Below are positions 51,711-60,639 of a stretch of DNA of 64,000 nucleotides, piece after piece. Made by a program: the position numbers and the translations under genes. The number at the start of each line of letters is the position of its first letter. Within the stretch, counting starts at the first letter, position 1. Below the pieces are notes generated by a model. The model saw only the letters and a list, made by a program, of their open reading frames with translations, was not told the DNA's origin and searched no databases. Source of the stretch: Clostridium uliginosum. Its GTDB lineage: Bacteria; Bacillota; Clostridia; Clostridiales; Clostridiaceae. The stretch is from the NCBI RefSeq assembly GCF_900112485.1, contig NZ_FOMG01000003.1, positions 1-64,000 on the forward strand, in the 5' to 3' direction.

Positions 51711-52030
51711 AGTGGAGCCGTCGATTTTTTTTTACGCATCTGCCTTTTCGAACGTATGTGAGAAAAATCTGGCAGGCGAATATATTTCCTTTTTATTCTT
51801 TAGTTTTTATTTCTTAGGCATATTAAAGAAGATAACAACTCAAAGATATGATGGCAAGGAGATAAACTCATCTCATAGCAGACTATGGAATGAGTTTACT
51901 GACGCAGTATGACGCAAAATAGACTAGCTGACTTACTTGTTATTTATTTTAATGTGCCTTAACCTTTAAACAAAAATATAATCTGCGTTATCCACAACTT
52001 ATTTAATAATATAATTTCATAAAGAATAAA
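51711..52030. repeat. repeat D with nested MITE-C, copy 3 (fullest)
   Basis: GGAGCCGTCGATTTTTTTTT, ACGCATCTGCCTTTTCGAAC, AAAAATCTGGCAGGCGAATA, then MITE-C (GGCATATTAAAGAAGATAAC ... TTATTTTAATGTGCC, with palindrome AGATAAACTCATC / GAATGAGTTTACT), then AACCTTTAAACAAAAATATA and ATCTGCGTTATCCACAAC. No coding capacity. The stretch 52031-52177 before the chemoreceptor has only a small TCAAAGAT palindrome. Confidence 0.7.
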
Positions 52031-52177
52031 AAATAATAAAGAGTTAACATCAAAGATTATATAATCATCTTTGACATTACCTAGATTATACAAGGGAGGC
52101 ATGATAGGGTCAGCATTAGATTAGAACTTTCAAGATAAACACCTTAAAATTATTGAGGTAGGAGGATAAGGATATTT

Positions 52178-54172
52178 ATGAAAAGTATAAAAATAAAAAT
52201 GATGGTGTATTTATGTTTAGTAATGGTAGCAATATGTATAGGATTGGGTGCAGTTTCATTTATAAATTCATCAAAGGCACTACAATCAAATTTAGGAACT
52301 ACTCTCCCTAAACTTGCAGAAGAAACAGCAAATAACGTTCAAGGGAGAATTGAAGGACAGTTAAATTTATTAGAGTGCATTGCATCAATAGATCAAATAA
52401 AAGATATTAATAATACGTGGGAAAACCAATTGCCTATTCTACAAAATCAAGCTCAAAGATTAGGTAGCATTGGAATTGGACTTGTAGATGTTAATGGAGA
52501 TTGTAAAAATACAGATGGAACCACTTCTAATCTTAAGCAAAGAGACTACTTTCAGAAAGCACTATCTGGTAAAAGCAATGTATCAGATCCATTAATAAGT
52601 AGTGTAGATAGATCTACAATAGTTGTATATGCAGTTCCTATAAAAAATAATAATGAAGTTATAGGAGTACTAACTGAAACAAGAGATGGCAATCGTTTAA
52701 GCGAATTAACTAATGAGGTTAAATTCGGACAAACAGGCATTTCGTTTATGATAAATAAATATGGGACAACCATTGCTGCTGGTGATAAGGATTTAGCTAT
52801 TAACATGTCTAATCAAATAGAAGCAGCAAAAAAAGACACTAAATTGCAGCACTTAGCAGATATTGAGAAGAAAATGATCGCTGGAGAAACTGGAATAGAT
52901 GGATGTAATTACAATGGAACATATACATATATAGGATATTCCCCAGTGAAAGACACTGATTGGTATGTAGGAATTATGATGTCAAAAAGCGAAATATTGT
53001 CAGAATTGGACAGTTTAAAAGTTACTGTTGTGTTGTCATCTGTAGTATTTTTATTAATTGGATTAATAGTTATTTACTTTATTTCTAATACCATATCTAA
53101 AGGAATAAAATCAACTTCAAAGAATTTGGATTTATTAGCAAATGGTAATCTTTGTGAAGAAATTCCTGTTAAATATTTAAAACAAAAAGATGAAATTGGT
53201 ACTATGACTAATTCGATGAAGGTGATGCAGGAATCTCTAAGAAATATGATTAGAAGGATAAAAGATAATTCTTCTAATATTAATATGCAATCAGGAAATT
53301 TATCTTCTGTTTCAGAAGAAATAGCAAGTGTCTCACAAAATGTTACAGAAGCAATATCTGAAATTGCAAAAGGGACAAGCACTCAATCAGAAGATTTAAT
53401 AAATATAACAGATATTCTTAATAAGTTTAGTGATAAACTATCTGGAATGGTTAATGAAATACAAGTTGTAGACTCAAATTCAAGAGGAATTAATTCAATG
53501 GCAAACGAGAGCAACAGTCAAATGAATGAATTAAATCAATCTGTAACAAAAGTAAGCAACTCATTTAAAATATTTTATACCAAAATTGTTGGTCTTGGAA
53601 AAGATATAAACAAAATCAATGAAATGACAAATATAATAAATAGTGTTGCAGAGCAAACTAATCTTTTAGCATTAAATGCTGCTATTGAAGCAGCCAGAGC
53701 AGGGGAATCAGGAAAAGGATTTTCGGTAGTAGCAGATGAAATAAGAAAACTTGCTGAACAATCAAAAGAATCATCAGAAAATATTAGTAGATTAATTTGT
53801 AGTATATCTAAAGACTCGGATGTTATAGTTCAAGATTCTGTTACTATGGATGATGAGTTAATAAGCCAAGTTAATATTATAAGTAATTCTATAACATCTT
53901 TCAAAAAAATCATAGAAGCAGTAAATGAAGTAATTCCTAAAATTGAAACAGTTAAAAATTCTGCTGAGGATATAGATAAGGATAAGAATTCTATTTTGAT
54001 TAGAATAGATGAGTTATCTTCAATTTCAGTTGAAGTTTCAGCATCATCAGAAGAAATTTCAGCATCATCAGAAGAAATGAATGCTTCAACAGAAGAAGTA
54101 GCGTCAGCAGCACAAATACTTAATAGTATGACTAATCAAATGCTTGAGGAAGTAGATAAGTTTAAAGTTTAG
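52178..54172 (+). CDS. methyl-accepting chemotaxis protein with dCache domain
   Basis: A 664-aa receptor. Membrane segment 1 is at about 8-30, and an outer dCache_1 domain spans about 35-275 ([73 protein letters not shown]). Segment 2 is at about 283-303, then HAMP, then a signalling domain with the hairpin tip [48 protein letters not shown] lies ~9 nt before the ATG. The ligand is unknown; dCache domains bind amino acids, carboxylates and, in some receptors, AI-2, and the lsr locus ends 0.9 kb upstream. Confidence 0.95.
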   Translation: MKSIKIKMMVYLCLVMVAICIGLGAVSFINSSKALQSNLGTTLPKLAEETANNVQGRIEGQLNLLECIASIDQIKDINNTWENQLPILQNQAQRLGSIGIGLVDVNGDCKNTDGTTSNLKQRDYFQKALSGKSNVSDPLISSVDRSTIVVYAVPIKNNNEVIGVLTETRDGNRLSELTNEVKFGQTGISFMINKYGTTIAAGDKDLAINMSNQIEAAKKDTKLQHLADIEKKMIAGETGIDGCNYNGTYTYIGYSPVKDTDWYVGIMMSKSEILSELDSLKVTVVLSSVVFLLIGLIVIYFISNTISKGIKSTSKNLDLLANGNLCEEIPVKYLKQKDEIGTMTNSMKVMQESLRNMIRRIKDNSSNINMQSGNLSSVSEEIASVSQNVTEAISEIAKGTSTQSEDLINITDILNKFSDKLSGMVNEIQVVDSNSRGINSMANESNSQMNELNQSVTKVSNSFKIFYTKIVGLGKDINKINEMTNIINSVAEQTNLLALNAAIEAARAGESGKGFSVVADEIRKLAEQSKESSENISRLICSISKDSDVIVQDSVTMDDELISQVNIISNSITSFKKIIEAVNEVIPKIETVKNSAEDIDKDKNSILIRIDELSSISVEVSASSEEISASSEEMNASTEEVASAAQILNSMTNQMLEEVDKFKV

Positions 54173-54188
54173 ACCTGCTAAAAAATAA

Positions 54189-54246
54189 CGCTATATTTTA
54201 AAACTGTGTTGATATTGTTATATAAACACTCTGTTAAAACATAGCC
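54189..54246. mobile_element. short MITE-A copy, 58 bp, with target duplication
   Basis: CGCTATATTTTAAAACTGTG TTGATATTGTTATATAAACA plus CTCTGTTAAAACATAGCC, flanked by perfect AAAAATAA (54181-54188 and 54247-54254). Both ends are complete; the interior is gone. Confidence 0.88.
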
Positions 54247-54259
54247 AAAAATAAAAAAA

Positions 54260-54412
54260 GGGTCTATCTCAGAATTATCAAGTGAAGCAATAACAAAGAA
54301 ATATAAATAACATTTAATAAAGAAGACTAGAAAAATTTTGCTAAGGCATATTTTTCAATGCTTCTTACACAAATGTTATTTTTATTTCTTTTTTTGAATG
54401 TGTCTTATCTTG
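54260..54412. mobile_element. MITE-B copy, degenerate
   Basis: GGGTCTATCTCAGAATTATC to TTTTGAATGTGTC. The interior GCTAAGGCATATTTTTCAAT contains the MITE-C footprint also seen at 10267-10490. No right terminus like GAGACAGCC remains. Confidence 0.6.
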
Positions 54413-54665
54413 CAATTATCCTACCAAGGCACTTTAGATATTCTAAAGCTTTAGATATTTCTTTTTAGCCTTAAAAAATTGAAAATTCTATTTTAAAAGA
54501 TTAATTTATAATAAATACACATAAAAACTATTAAAATTAATTAAATTAATTAAAAATGTAATTTATATTAATTTAAGTTTAAATATGATAAAATTATATT
54601 TAATTAATAAAAAATGATTAAATCAATCAGTTATGGTTAAAATTACTTATAAAGGAGTGATAATT

Positions 54666-55844
54666 ATGTGTAGTCAAAAGTTAATATCATCAGATGTTTT
54701 TAGGCCTTGCAACTTTCCAGAACATACATATATAACAAGAGAATCTAAAGATGGGATAGATTATGAACAAAGACTTAAATTAGCTTTAAATATATCTGGT
54801 ACACTAATTTCAATAATAGGCGCATCTAAGATGGGGAAAACTGTTTTATGTGAAAAAGTTATACCATTAGAAAGACAAGTTAATGTATCTGGTGCGGATT
54901 TTTCAAATGGCGAGGACTTTTGGCATGTAATTTCACAAAAAGTTGGATTACCTTTAGGAGGTCAAATAACAGAAAAAAAGCAAATTAGTGATACTGAGCA
55001 GCACAGTAAAACTGAGATGTTTACTTTAACCAAAGACAGAGTGATTAAATATTTCGTTGATAATAATAAGGTTCTAATTTTAGATGATTTCCATTATGCG
55101 TCAGATGAATCCCAAAAAAGCATTGCAAGTCATTTAAAAGATGCAATAAGGAGAGATTTTAGAGCAATTATAATTTCCTTGCCACATAGAGCAGATGCTC
55201 CAATCAGAAAGAATGCTGATTTAGTAGGAAGATTAAGTTTAATTGATATTGAGACGTGGAAAATATCTGAATTAAAAGAAATAGCTATTAAAGGTTTTAA
55301 TGAATTAGATATTAAAATTTCAGAAGATATAGCTAATGATATTGCCGTAGAAAGTTTAACTTCACCACAGCTTATGCAATATATATGTTTAAGTATTTGT
55401 ACATTACTTGATACTGACAATGGTGAAACAAAGGAAATAACATCAGATATACTAGAGAAAGCTTATAAATTTACAACTTCAAATCTTGATTATAGAGATG
55501 TTTTAACATTAATTTCAAGAGGACCTTTAAGTAAAGGCAAGAAAAGAAGTAAGTTTACTACTAAATCTGGTGAAGAAATGGACTTATACCAATTAGTTGT
55601 TGAATCTCTTGCAGAAAATCCACCCTTAATGGGGTTAACAATAGATGACATTAAAGATAGGGTAAACAAGTTAATAACGGATACTAATAATAATCCAGAT
55701 AGACAAAAAGTCAAGAATACAGTAACTCAAATACAAAAGTTAATTAACGATAAAGATGATATATACAAGGTATTAGAATGGAAAGATGAAATGATTTATA
55801 TAATTGATCCTTTATTCTTATTCTACTTAAGATGGGGGAGATAG
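54666..55844 (+). CDS. AAA/STAND-like ATPase of putative two-gene defence system
   Basis: A 392-aa protein starting at ATG 54666 (AAAGGAGTG 7 nt upstream). Walker A SIIGASKMGKTVLCEKVI at about 50, Walker B KVLILDDFHYASDESQK at about 140, sensor-like RAIIISLPHRADAPIRKNAD, LDYRDVLTLISRGP as a hinge, and a C-terminal winged-helix end MIYIIDPLFLFYLRWGR, recalling archaeal-type ATPases. It is similar in layout to regulatory ATPases of defence systems. A PD-(D/E)XK gene starts 2 nt after its stop. The combination is not one I can name. Confidence 0.7.
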   Translation: MCSQKLISSDVFRPCNFPEHTYITRESKDGIDYEQRLKLALNISGTLISIIGASKMGKTVLCEKVIPLERQVNVSGADFSNGEDFWHVISQKVGLPLGGQITEKKQISDTEQHSKTEMFTLTKDRVIKYFVDNNKVLILDDFHYASDESQKSIASHLKDAIRRDFRAIIISLPHRADAPIRKNADLVGRLSLIDIETWKISELKEIAIKGFNELDIKISEDIANDIAVESLTSPQLMQYICLSICTLLDTDNGETKEITSDILEKAYKFTTSNLDYRDVLTLISRGPLSKGKKRSKFTTKSGEEMDLYQLVVESLAENPPLMGLTIDDIKDRVNKLITDTNNNPDRQKVKNTVTQIQKLINDKDDIYKVLEWKDEMIYIIDPLFLFYLRWGR

Positions 55845-55846
55845 TT

Positions 55847-56662
55847 ATGAATTATAACATATCATTAAAATACTCAATAGATGAAGTAATAGAATTTTTG
55901 AATAACCAGATAGAGGAGCTTTCTAAAGTAGATAACACCAAGAAAATATCTAATATACTTAAGAATGTTGCTCCTAACGTAGCGAAATATATAGATTCTA
56001 TAGAGTTAATATCGAAGATAAAACAACTGAGTGAATATATCACTAATCCATTTTCTGACTTAAAAAATGAGGAGAGCATACATGGAGCTAAAGAAAGAGT
56101 ATTAATATGCTTAAATGATATTAATACTTATATATATGAACATAAGGTAAAACTTATAGACTATAAGGTAGATTTAGATGAAGAAATGTCTATATTAATA
56201 TTGAAAAAGATACTTAATAATTTCTATGAACACCTGAAGGCTATGTATTTAGATAATGTACATGGAAAAGGTAACATAAAGAAAACACAACTAGATAGTA
56301 TTAGAATAGGTAATGAATATGATGTTCAAAGAATATTATTTTCACTTATAAAGCCTCTATTTCCTAATGCTAAAACAGAGGTAATAGAGCACACTGGTTG
56401 TTCTACTGTTAGATATGATATAGATATAGAATCCTGTAATACAACTATAGAAGTTAAATGTACCAGATCAACTATGACAGAAAGAACTTTAAACGAAGAA
56501 ATGGGTTCTGATAGTTTTCATTATCAGCGTAAAAACATACTATTCTTTGTATATGATAAAGAATCTATTATATCTAATATAGATAGTTATAATAAAAAAT
56601 ATAATAAAAGGTTTGATGATAAATCAATAGACATCATAATTATACAACCTGTAATATTATAA
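55847..56662 (+). CDS. PD-(D/E)XK nuclease-like partner
   Basis: A 271-aa protein, ATG 55847 with GGGGGAG 8 nt upstream, 2 nt after the ATPase stop. The N-terminal ~130 residues are helical (VDEVIEFLNNQIEEL-like, possible oligomerisation). The C-terminal half has IRIGNEYDVQRILFSLIKPL, then VRYDIDIESCNTTIEVKCTR, the D-x(n)-E-x-K core of restriction-type nucleases, and a late SDSFHYQRKNILFFVYD. It presumably cuts nucleic acid under control of the ATPase. No methylase or other partner is adjacent. Confidence 0.7.
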   Translation: MNYNISLKYSIDEVIEFLNNQIEELSKVDNTKKISNILKNVAPNVAKYIDSIELISKIKQLSEYITNPFSDLKNEESIHGAKERVLICLNDINTYIYEHKVKLIDYKVDLDEEMSILILKKILNNFYEHLKAMYLDNVHGKGNIKKTQLDSIRIGNEYDVQRILFSLIKPLFPNAKTEVIEHTGCSTVRYDIDIESCNTTIEVKCTRSTMTERTLNEEMGSDSFHYQRKNILFFVYDKESIISNIDSYNKKYNKRFDDKSIDIIIIQPVIL

Positions 56663-56676
56663 AAAATGATTTTTGC

Positions 56677-56790
56677 ATGTGGTGTATGTGTAGTGGTGCT
56701 AGGTCACTTGGGCTTTGGCGTAGAAGAATGGATGAATTTGATATATTTGCGGATGGAGATTATCAAAGAAAATATCTGACTTTTGAATAA
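56677..56790 (+). pseudogene. 37-codon gene tail, unknown
   Basis: An open frame from ATG 56677 ends with ARSLGLWRRRMDEFDIFADG and DYQRKYLTFE. It is protein-like in composition but has no ribosome binding site. It may be the remaining end of a third gene that once followed the nuclease gene. A MITE-B copy follows at 56799. Confidence 0.25.
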
Positions 56791-56798
56791 GTCAAAAA

Positions 56799-56942
56799 GG
56801 GGCTATCTCAGAATTATCAAGTGAAGTAATAACAAAGAAATAGAAATAACATTTATTAAAGAAGACTAGAAAAATGTTATTTCTATTTCTTTTTTTGAAT
56901 ATACATCATATCATTAAATGATTTGTATTATTATACAGCCCC
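56799..56942. mobile_element. MITE-B copy, ~144 bp
   Basis: GGGGCTATCTCAGAATTATC and ATTATTATACAGCCCC-type ends around AAATAGAAATAACATTTATT and AAAAATGTTATTTCTATTTC, a near-complete hairpin. Much shorter than the 284-bp copy at 32423. Confidence 0.75.
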
Positions 56943-56999
56943 TTTTACCATAACCATGTAGTTAATGAAAAGCCTTAAAATTAATTAAAGAAATGTTAA

Positions 57000-57140
57000 A
57001 TAAAATCTCTCTTTGCATATATATTGATAATTAGCAATGAACAATTGACAATTATGGATAAACTCTCTTAAGGGATTTCTGATAAAATATACTTTTTTCA
57101 GATTACTTTGTACTTTGCTCCTACATTGTCTATTGTAAAC
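57000..57140. repeat. repeat E, copy 2
   Basis: TGATAATTAGCAATGAACAA, TTGACAATTATGGATAAAC, a central CTCTTAAGGGATTTC hairpin, and ACATTGTCTATTGTAAACTG. Similar plan to 48590-48712 but diverged. Confidence 0.45.
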
Positions 57141-57167
57141 TGTACATTAAAAAAAGGAGGATTTTAA

Positions 57168-57332
57168 ATGGAAGATATGGTAATGTTAATAACTAATGTT
57201 GGGTTTCCAATTGCAGTTGCTTCTTACCTTTTAATAAGGTTTGAATCTAAAATAGATGCTCTAACACTATCTATTAATGGTTTAACTAATGTTGTAATAA
57301 ATAATAGTAAGAATGATGCTAAAAATGCATAA
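57168..57332 (+). CDS. YvrJ family protein, 54 aa
   Basis: MEDMVMLITNVGFPIAVASY and LLIRFESKIDALTLSINGLT are the YvrJ pattern: one membrane helix at the N-terminus and a short helical cytosolic tail. AAAGGAGG lies 8 nt before the ATG. In many Firmicutes YvrJ follows DUF1659 and DUF2922 in one operon; here those two are 35 kb away (22340-22877). A MITE-A copy begins 8 bp after the stop. Confidence 0.88.
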   Translation: MEDMVMLITNVGFPIAVASYLLIRFESKIDALTLSINGLTNVVINNSKNDAKNA

Positions 57333-57340
57333 AATAAAAA

Positions 57341-57786
57341 GGTGCTGTTTTAAAACCGTGTTGATATTGTTATATATTGTAAAGTGGACTAAGAATTAAT
57401 ATAGGAAACTCGACTCATATTCATTCGCTGAGTAAGTTCGAGCAACAAAATATAAAATTTTGACTCTCACTTAAGAACGTCTAAATGAGTATAGTCCCCT
57501 TTTAGCTTGCTCCAAAATCAAGCTTTTGACAAGCTAAAAAGGAGACAATACTCAAGGAAACTCGACTCACATTCGTTCGCTGAGTAAGTTCGAGATACCA
57601 AATGTAAAATGCCCACTGAGAAAGTTCATGTTTCCAAATGTAAAATGCCCACTGAGAAAGTTCATGTTTCCAAATATAAAATTGGGACATTTACTTTTGG
57701 GCTCTCACTTAAGAGTTCTAAAATTCCAATTTCAATGTCCGCTTTACAAAAATATAACAATATAAACACTCTGCTAAAACATAACC
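57341..57786. mobile_element. long MITE-A copy, 446 bp
   Basis: GGTGCTGTTTTAAAACCGTG ... ACTCTGCTAAAACATAACC. It carries two 70-bp modules in inverted sense (57403-57472, and one from 57555 to 57710 enlarged by a 36-bp tandem repeat). The central palindrome is AGCTTGCTCCAAAATCAAGC-like. Flanks AATAAAAA and AAACAAAA match only partly. Confidence 0.8.
57609..57680. repeat. 36-bp tandem duplication
   Basis: ATGCCCACTGAGAAAGTTCA plus TGTTTCCAAATGTAAA stands twice head to tail with one base difference (57609-57644, 57645-57680), inside the second 70-bp module of the long MITE-A copy. Confidence 0.9.
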
Positions 57787-57850
57787 AAACAAAAAAGAGA
57801 TGCAAAAACATCTCCTAAATACTATAAACTATCTTTATTAATTGTAAATC

Positions 57851-58240
57851 TTATTTTTGATATAACTTTCTTTTCAAAAAATACTCAATTGTTATAAATA
57901 TAGCAGTAAATATTATACATTCAAATTCCAATAACGAATCACTTATACTATTAATTTGAGATATATTCAATAATAAAAGTGCAATAACACATATCAGCAT
58001 AATAGCCCCACTTATCAGCCATATTATGCCACACCTTTTCTTTGAAGAAATCTGTATCTTTTTATCTAAATCTGCTGTTTGAATATTATCTTTTGATAGT
58101 CCTGAAAACAGCATTGCAAAAGGAATTGTTAAAGCTAACATCTTATTACTCTCTTTAGATAAATTTATTCTATATAAAATCCCTATAACAATCATCACAA
58201 TAGGTATGACTATACAACAAATTAAAATAAATATATTCAT
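57851..58240 (-). CDS. membrane protein, 129 aa
   Basis: Four hydrophobic segments (about 2-22, 36-48 weak, 73-91, 104-122: IFILICCIVIPIVMIVIGIL, IIWLISGAIMLICVIALLLL, FECIIFTAIFITIEYFL) with a charged loop (SKDNIQTADLDKKIQISSKK). The family is not recognised. GGAGGAGC precedes the ATG at 10 nt. Single gene. Confidence 0.55.
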   Translation of the reverse strand: MNIFILICCIVIPIVMIVIGILYRINLSKESNKMLALTIPFAMLFSGLSKDNIQTADLDKKIQISSKKRCGIIWLISGAIMLICVIALLLLNISQINSISDSLLEFECIIFTAIFITIEYFLKRKLYQK

Positions 58241-58523
58241 ATGTAGCTCCTCCTCTTTATTATGTATTGTAAAATTAAACCATCCACTTTATCATTTCTA
58301 TTATACTATTATATTAGACTGACTAAATAAAATTCCATAATTATTATTAATATGTATAATTATACCATAAAGAGATCAATTGTTAAAATTTAGTAAATTT
58401 AGTACTATCAATTTATCAGATTTTATCTAGCCTCCTTCTCCAGAGCCTTACATATAAGAAATAGGAGTGTCACCACTACAGCTATCCAAGCTAGTTATGA
58501 TAAAGACGTAGAAAAAATATATT
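58241..58523. other. non-coding gap
   Basis: No gene, repeat copy or clear regulatory signal was found in this AT-rich gap other than the terminator at its right edge. Confidence 0.4.
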
Positions 58524-58560
58524 AAAAAAGTATAGAAATATTTTACTTTCTATACTTTTT
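58524..58560 (-). terminator. intrinsic terminator (bidirectional)
   Basis: AAAAAAGTATAGAAA pairs with TTTCTATACTTTTT around a short loop, with A/T runs on both sides. It lies 8 bp after the stop of the 115-aa gene. Confidence 0.8.
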
Positions 58561-58567
58561 ACACTTT

Positions 58568-58915
58568 TTAATTTCTATATGAAAGTAATGTTGTTATAAA
58601 TTGATTATCCTGATAAAGATCATAATAAATTTGCTCTCCTTTTCTTTGTTTTACAAATTTATTTCCACTGTAGTTCTTTATAAAACCTAAACTTGTATTA
58701 CTGGCATCCAATTTATATTGAATCTGTTTACCATCAGATGTAAATGTTCTAAATTCAGGTTCACCTTCTATTGTATAAACTAAAATATTAATACTATATG
58801 GATTACCTAATAATACATTATCAAAAAAATCACATACAGGTAACTTGTTATCAATAACCCCTATACTACTTATAGTTGAATCTATATATAATCTTTTAGA
58901 TGAAAATTTAAACAT
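58568..58915 (-). CDS. DUF4362-like protein, 115 aa
   Basis: No signal peptide. SINILVYTIEGEPEFRTFTS, DGKQIQYKLDASNTSLGFIK resembles the core of DUF4362 (compare the lipoprotein at 28157), but the protein starts directly in the domain (MFKFSSKRLYIDSTISSIGV), so it may be a variant without anchor or a truncated gene. The site AGAGAGATTATT before the ATG is weak. A terminator follows. Confidence 0.5.
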   Translation of the reverse strand: MFKFSSKRLYIDSTISSIGVIDNKLPVCDFFDNVLLGNPYSINILVYTIEGEPEFRTFTSDGKQIQYKLDASNTSLGFIKNYSGNKFVKQRKGEQIYYDLYQDNQFITTLLSYRN

Positions 58916-59073
58916 AATAATCTCTCTTTCAATATTTTTTCTAAAACAAATTAATGATACTTTAATATATATTGACAGTTTGTCTAGTGTGCTTAATTCA
59001 AATACCTATTTTTTGTATTTTAAATATTTGATTATTATTATCTTCTAATAATGCTAAACTAATAAACAAAAGT

Positions 59074-59347
59074 AGGGGCTGTCTCATAATACAAATCATT
59101 TAATAATATGATGTATATTCAAAAAAAAATAGAAACAACATTTGTGGAAGAAGCATTGAAACATAAGCTTAGAGTTTCTTCATTTGAAGTTGTTCCATAA
59201 ATGATTGTCCTAATGCATATTAGGAGCAATCTTTTATGGGTACAACTTTAAATGTTAGAAACTATTAGCTTATTTTTCTAGTCTTCTTTAATAAATGTTA
59301 TTTCTATTTCTTTGTTATTACTTCACTTGGTAATTTTGAGATAGCCC
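59074..59347. mobile_element. MITE-B copy, ~274 bp
   Basis: GGGGCTGTCTCATAATACAA and TTTTGAGATAGCCCC ends; the interior is almost the same as 32423-32706 (TTGTTCCATAAATGATTGTC, GCAATCTTTTATGGGTACAA). No MITE-C footprint. Confidence 0.85.
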
Positions 59348-59458
59348 CATTCAAATCTAATTTAAAGCTTTCCTAATCAAATTTCTTAATATTTAATGTC
59401 GTTAAATTTTTTATTGTTTAACTATTAATTTCTTTTTTTGATTTTACACTCTCGAATC

Positions 59459-60342
59459 TATTCTTCGTATTCAATAGCTTCTCTTATCCCTTGAATCTTC
59501 TCAATTGTTAATCCTGTTATAGAACTTATCATCTCATTATCAAGTCCATTTTTTATTGAATTCTTAACTATTTCTATAACTTTTTTACTTTCTCCTCTTT
59601 CCATTAATCTCTTACCTAATTCAGTCATACTAAGTTCCTCCTCTACTTTTTCTAAATCTCTACCCTCTAAAAATTTGCTGGCAAAAGCATGAGTGAGAGT
59701 CCAAATTTTACATTTGACTTCTTGAACTTACTCAGCGAATGAATATGAGTCGAGTTTCCTTTGTTATGCAATATCATACCTATATTCTGTATCTACACTT
59801 CTTACTATTTTTATTGCATTTAATATTCTATCTACCTTATCTAATTTTCCACCCATTATAGGCGTAAAAGTTAATGTTATCAAGTCTTGTTTCTCTATTT
59901 TGTCATTATTTTTTATTTTATTTACTATTTGATCAAATACCTTATCACCATCTTTATTTGCCATTGATATAGCTTTAACGTTATAAGTATTTATTCCACT
60001 TTTATAACAGTTTAATGGGTTCTTTATATTTCCTGAATATATAACATAAGTTACTATATCTTTATTCATTTGAAGCTCAAACAATGATTCATAAGCTTTG
60101 AATCTTCTTAAATCAACTACTCCCTTATCTGTAGTTTGGAACTCTATGTGTATATAAGTATCATCTTCCATCAAGAAAGTATAGTCCATAAACATATTCT
60201 TAGCTTGTAATACCACTATTTCAGTTGAGCTTACTTCTTTAACTCTCTTTTCTATCCCAAAGAACTTTAAACCTTCTTCTGCAAAAACATCCATAGCTCT
60301 CTTCATTATCATATCTTCATAATTTATACTTTTCATATTCAC
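59459..60342 (-). pseudogene. PD-(D/E)XK transposase-family (Rpn-like) gene, interrupted
   Basis: The N-terminal 192 codons (MKRAMDVFAEEGLKFFGIEK, YTFLMEDDTYIHIEFQTTDK with the E-x-Q type core, FEL...VTYVIYSGNI) match the PD-(D/E)XK nuclease family transposase group. The frame stops at 59764. About 75 bp further on the same strand it resumes as AFASKFLEGRDLEKVEEELS, MTELGKRLMERGESKKVIEI and ends at 59459. The interruption is one 70-bp module plus a few bases, so the gene is split but otherwise well kept. Confidence 0.8.
59690..59764. mobile_element. 70-bp module inserted in the Rpn-like gene
   Basis: 59691-59760 is the same 70-bp unit found inside MITE-A copies (GAGTGAGAGTCCAAATTTTA ... CTTACTCAGCGAATGAATAT, GAGTCGAGTTTCCT). 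No MITE-A ends accompany it. ACTCA and TGAGT flank a loop and TCGA pairs outside it, giving a small hairpin. Confidence 0.8.
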
Positions 60343-60639
60343 GCTCCTTACCCCATTATCTATATTTTATTATAGACTAATAGTAGGTGTTTAAACTTAT
60401 ATTTTTATTTCTCTTATCAAAAAATAAGCCTAAATTTATTATTTCCATTATTCTATTATCTATATCAATTTCTGCAACTGTTTTATTATACTATTTTAGA
60501 TAGTAATATTTAATCATCCGATATAATCAACTCCATTTGATTTAGTATAACATATACTCCTATCCGTTTTAATATCATTAAGATATTCCTTTTTCTGCAT
60601 CGTCTTCTTTTATTCTTTATTCATTCTATTTTTTCTTAA
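60343..60639. other. non-coding gap
   Basis: AT-rich with no gene or repeat recognised. It holds the promoter region of the Rpn-like gene on the minus strand and the downstream flank of modB. Confidence 0.4.

Noticed and set aside
51673-51912. 79-codon frame in repeat D
   Set aside because: It runs through repeat D and MITE-C; the other copies do not keep the frame open.
52040-52177. Possible c-di-GMP riboswitch before the chemoreceptor
   Set aside because: Neither the class I nor class II core sequences are present; only a small palindrome is seen.
57502-57818. Repetitive reading frames on both strands in the long MITE-A
   Set aside because: Both result from the 36-bp tandem repeat in non-coding MITE sequence.
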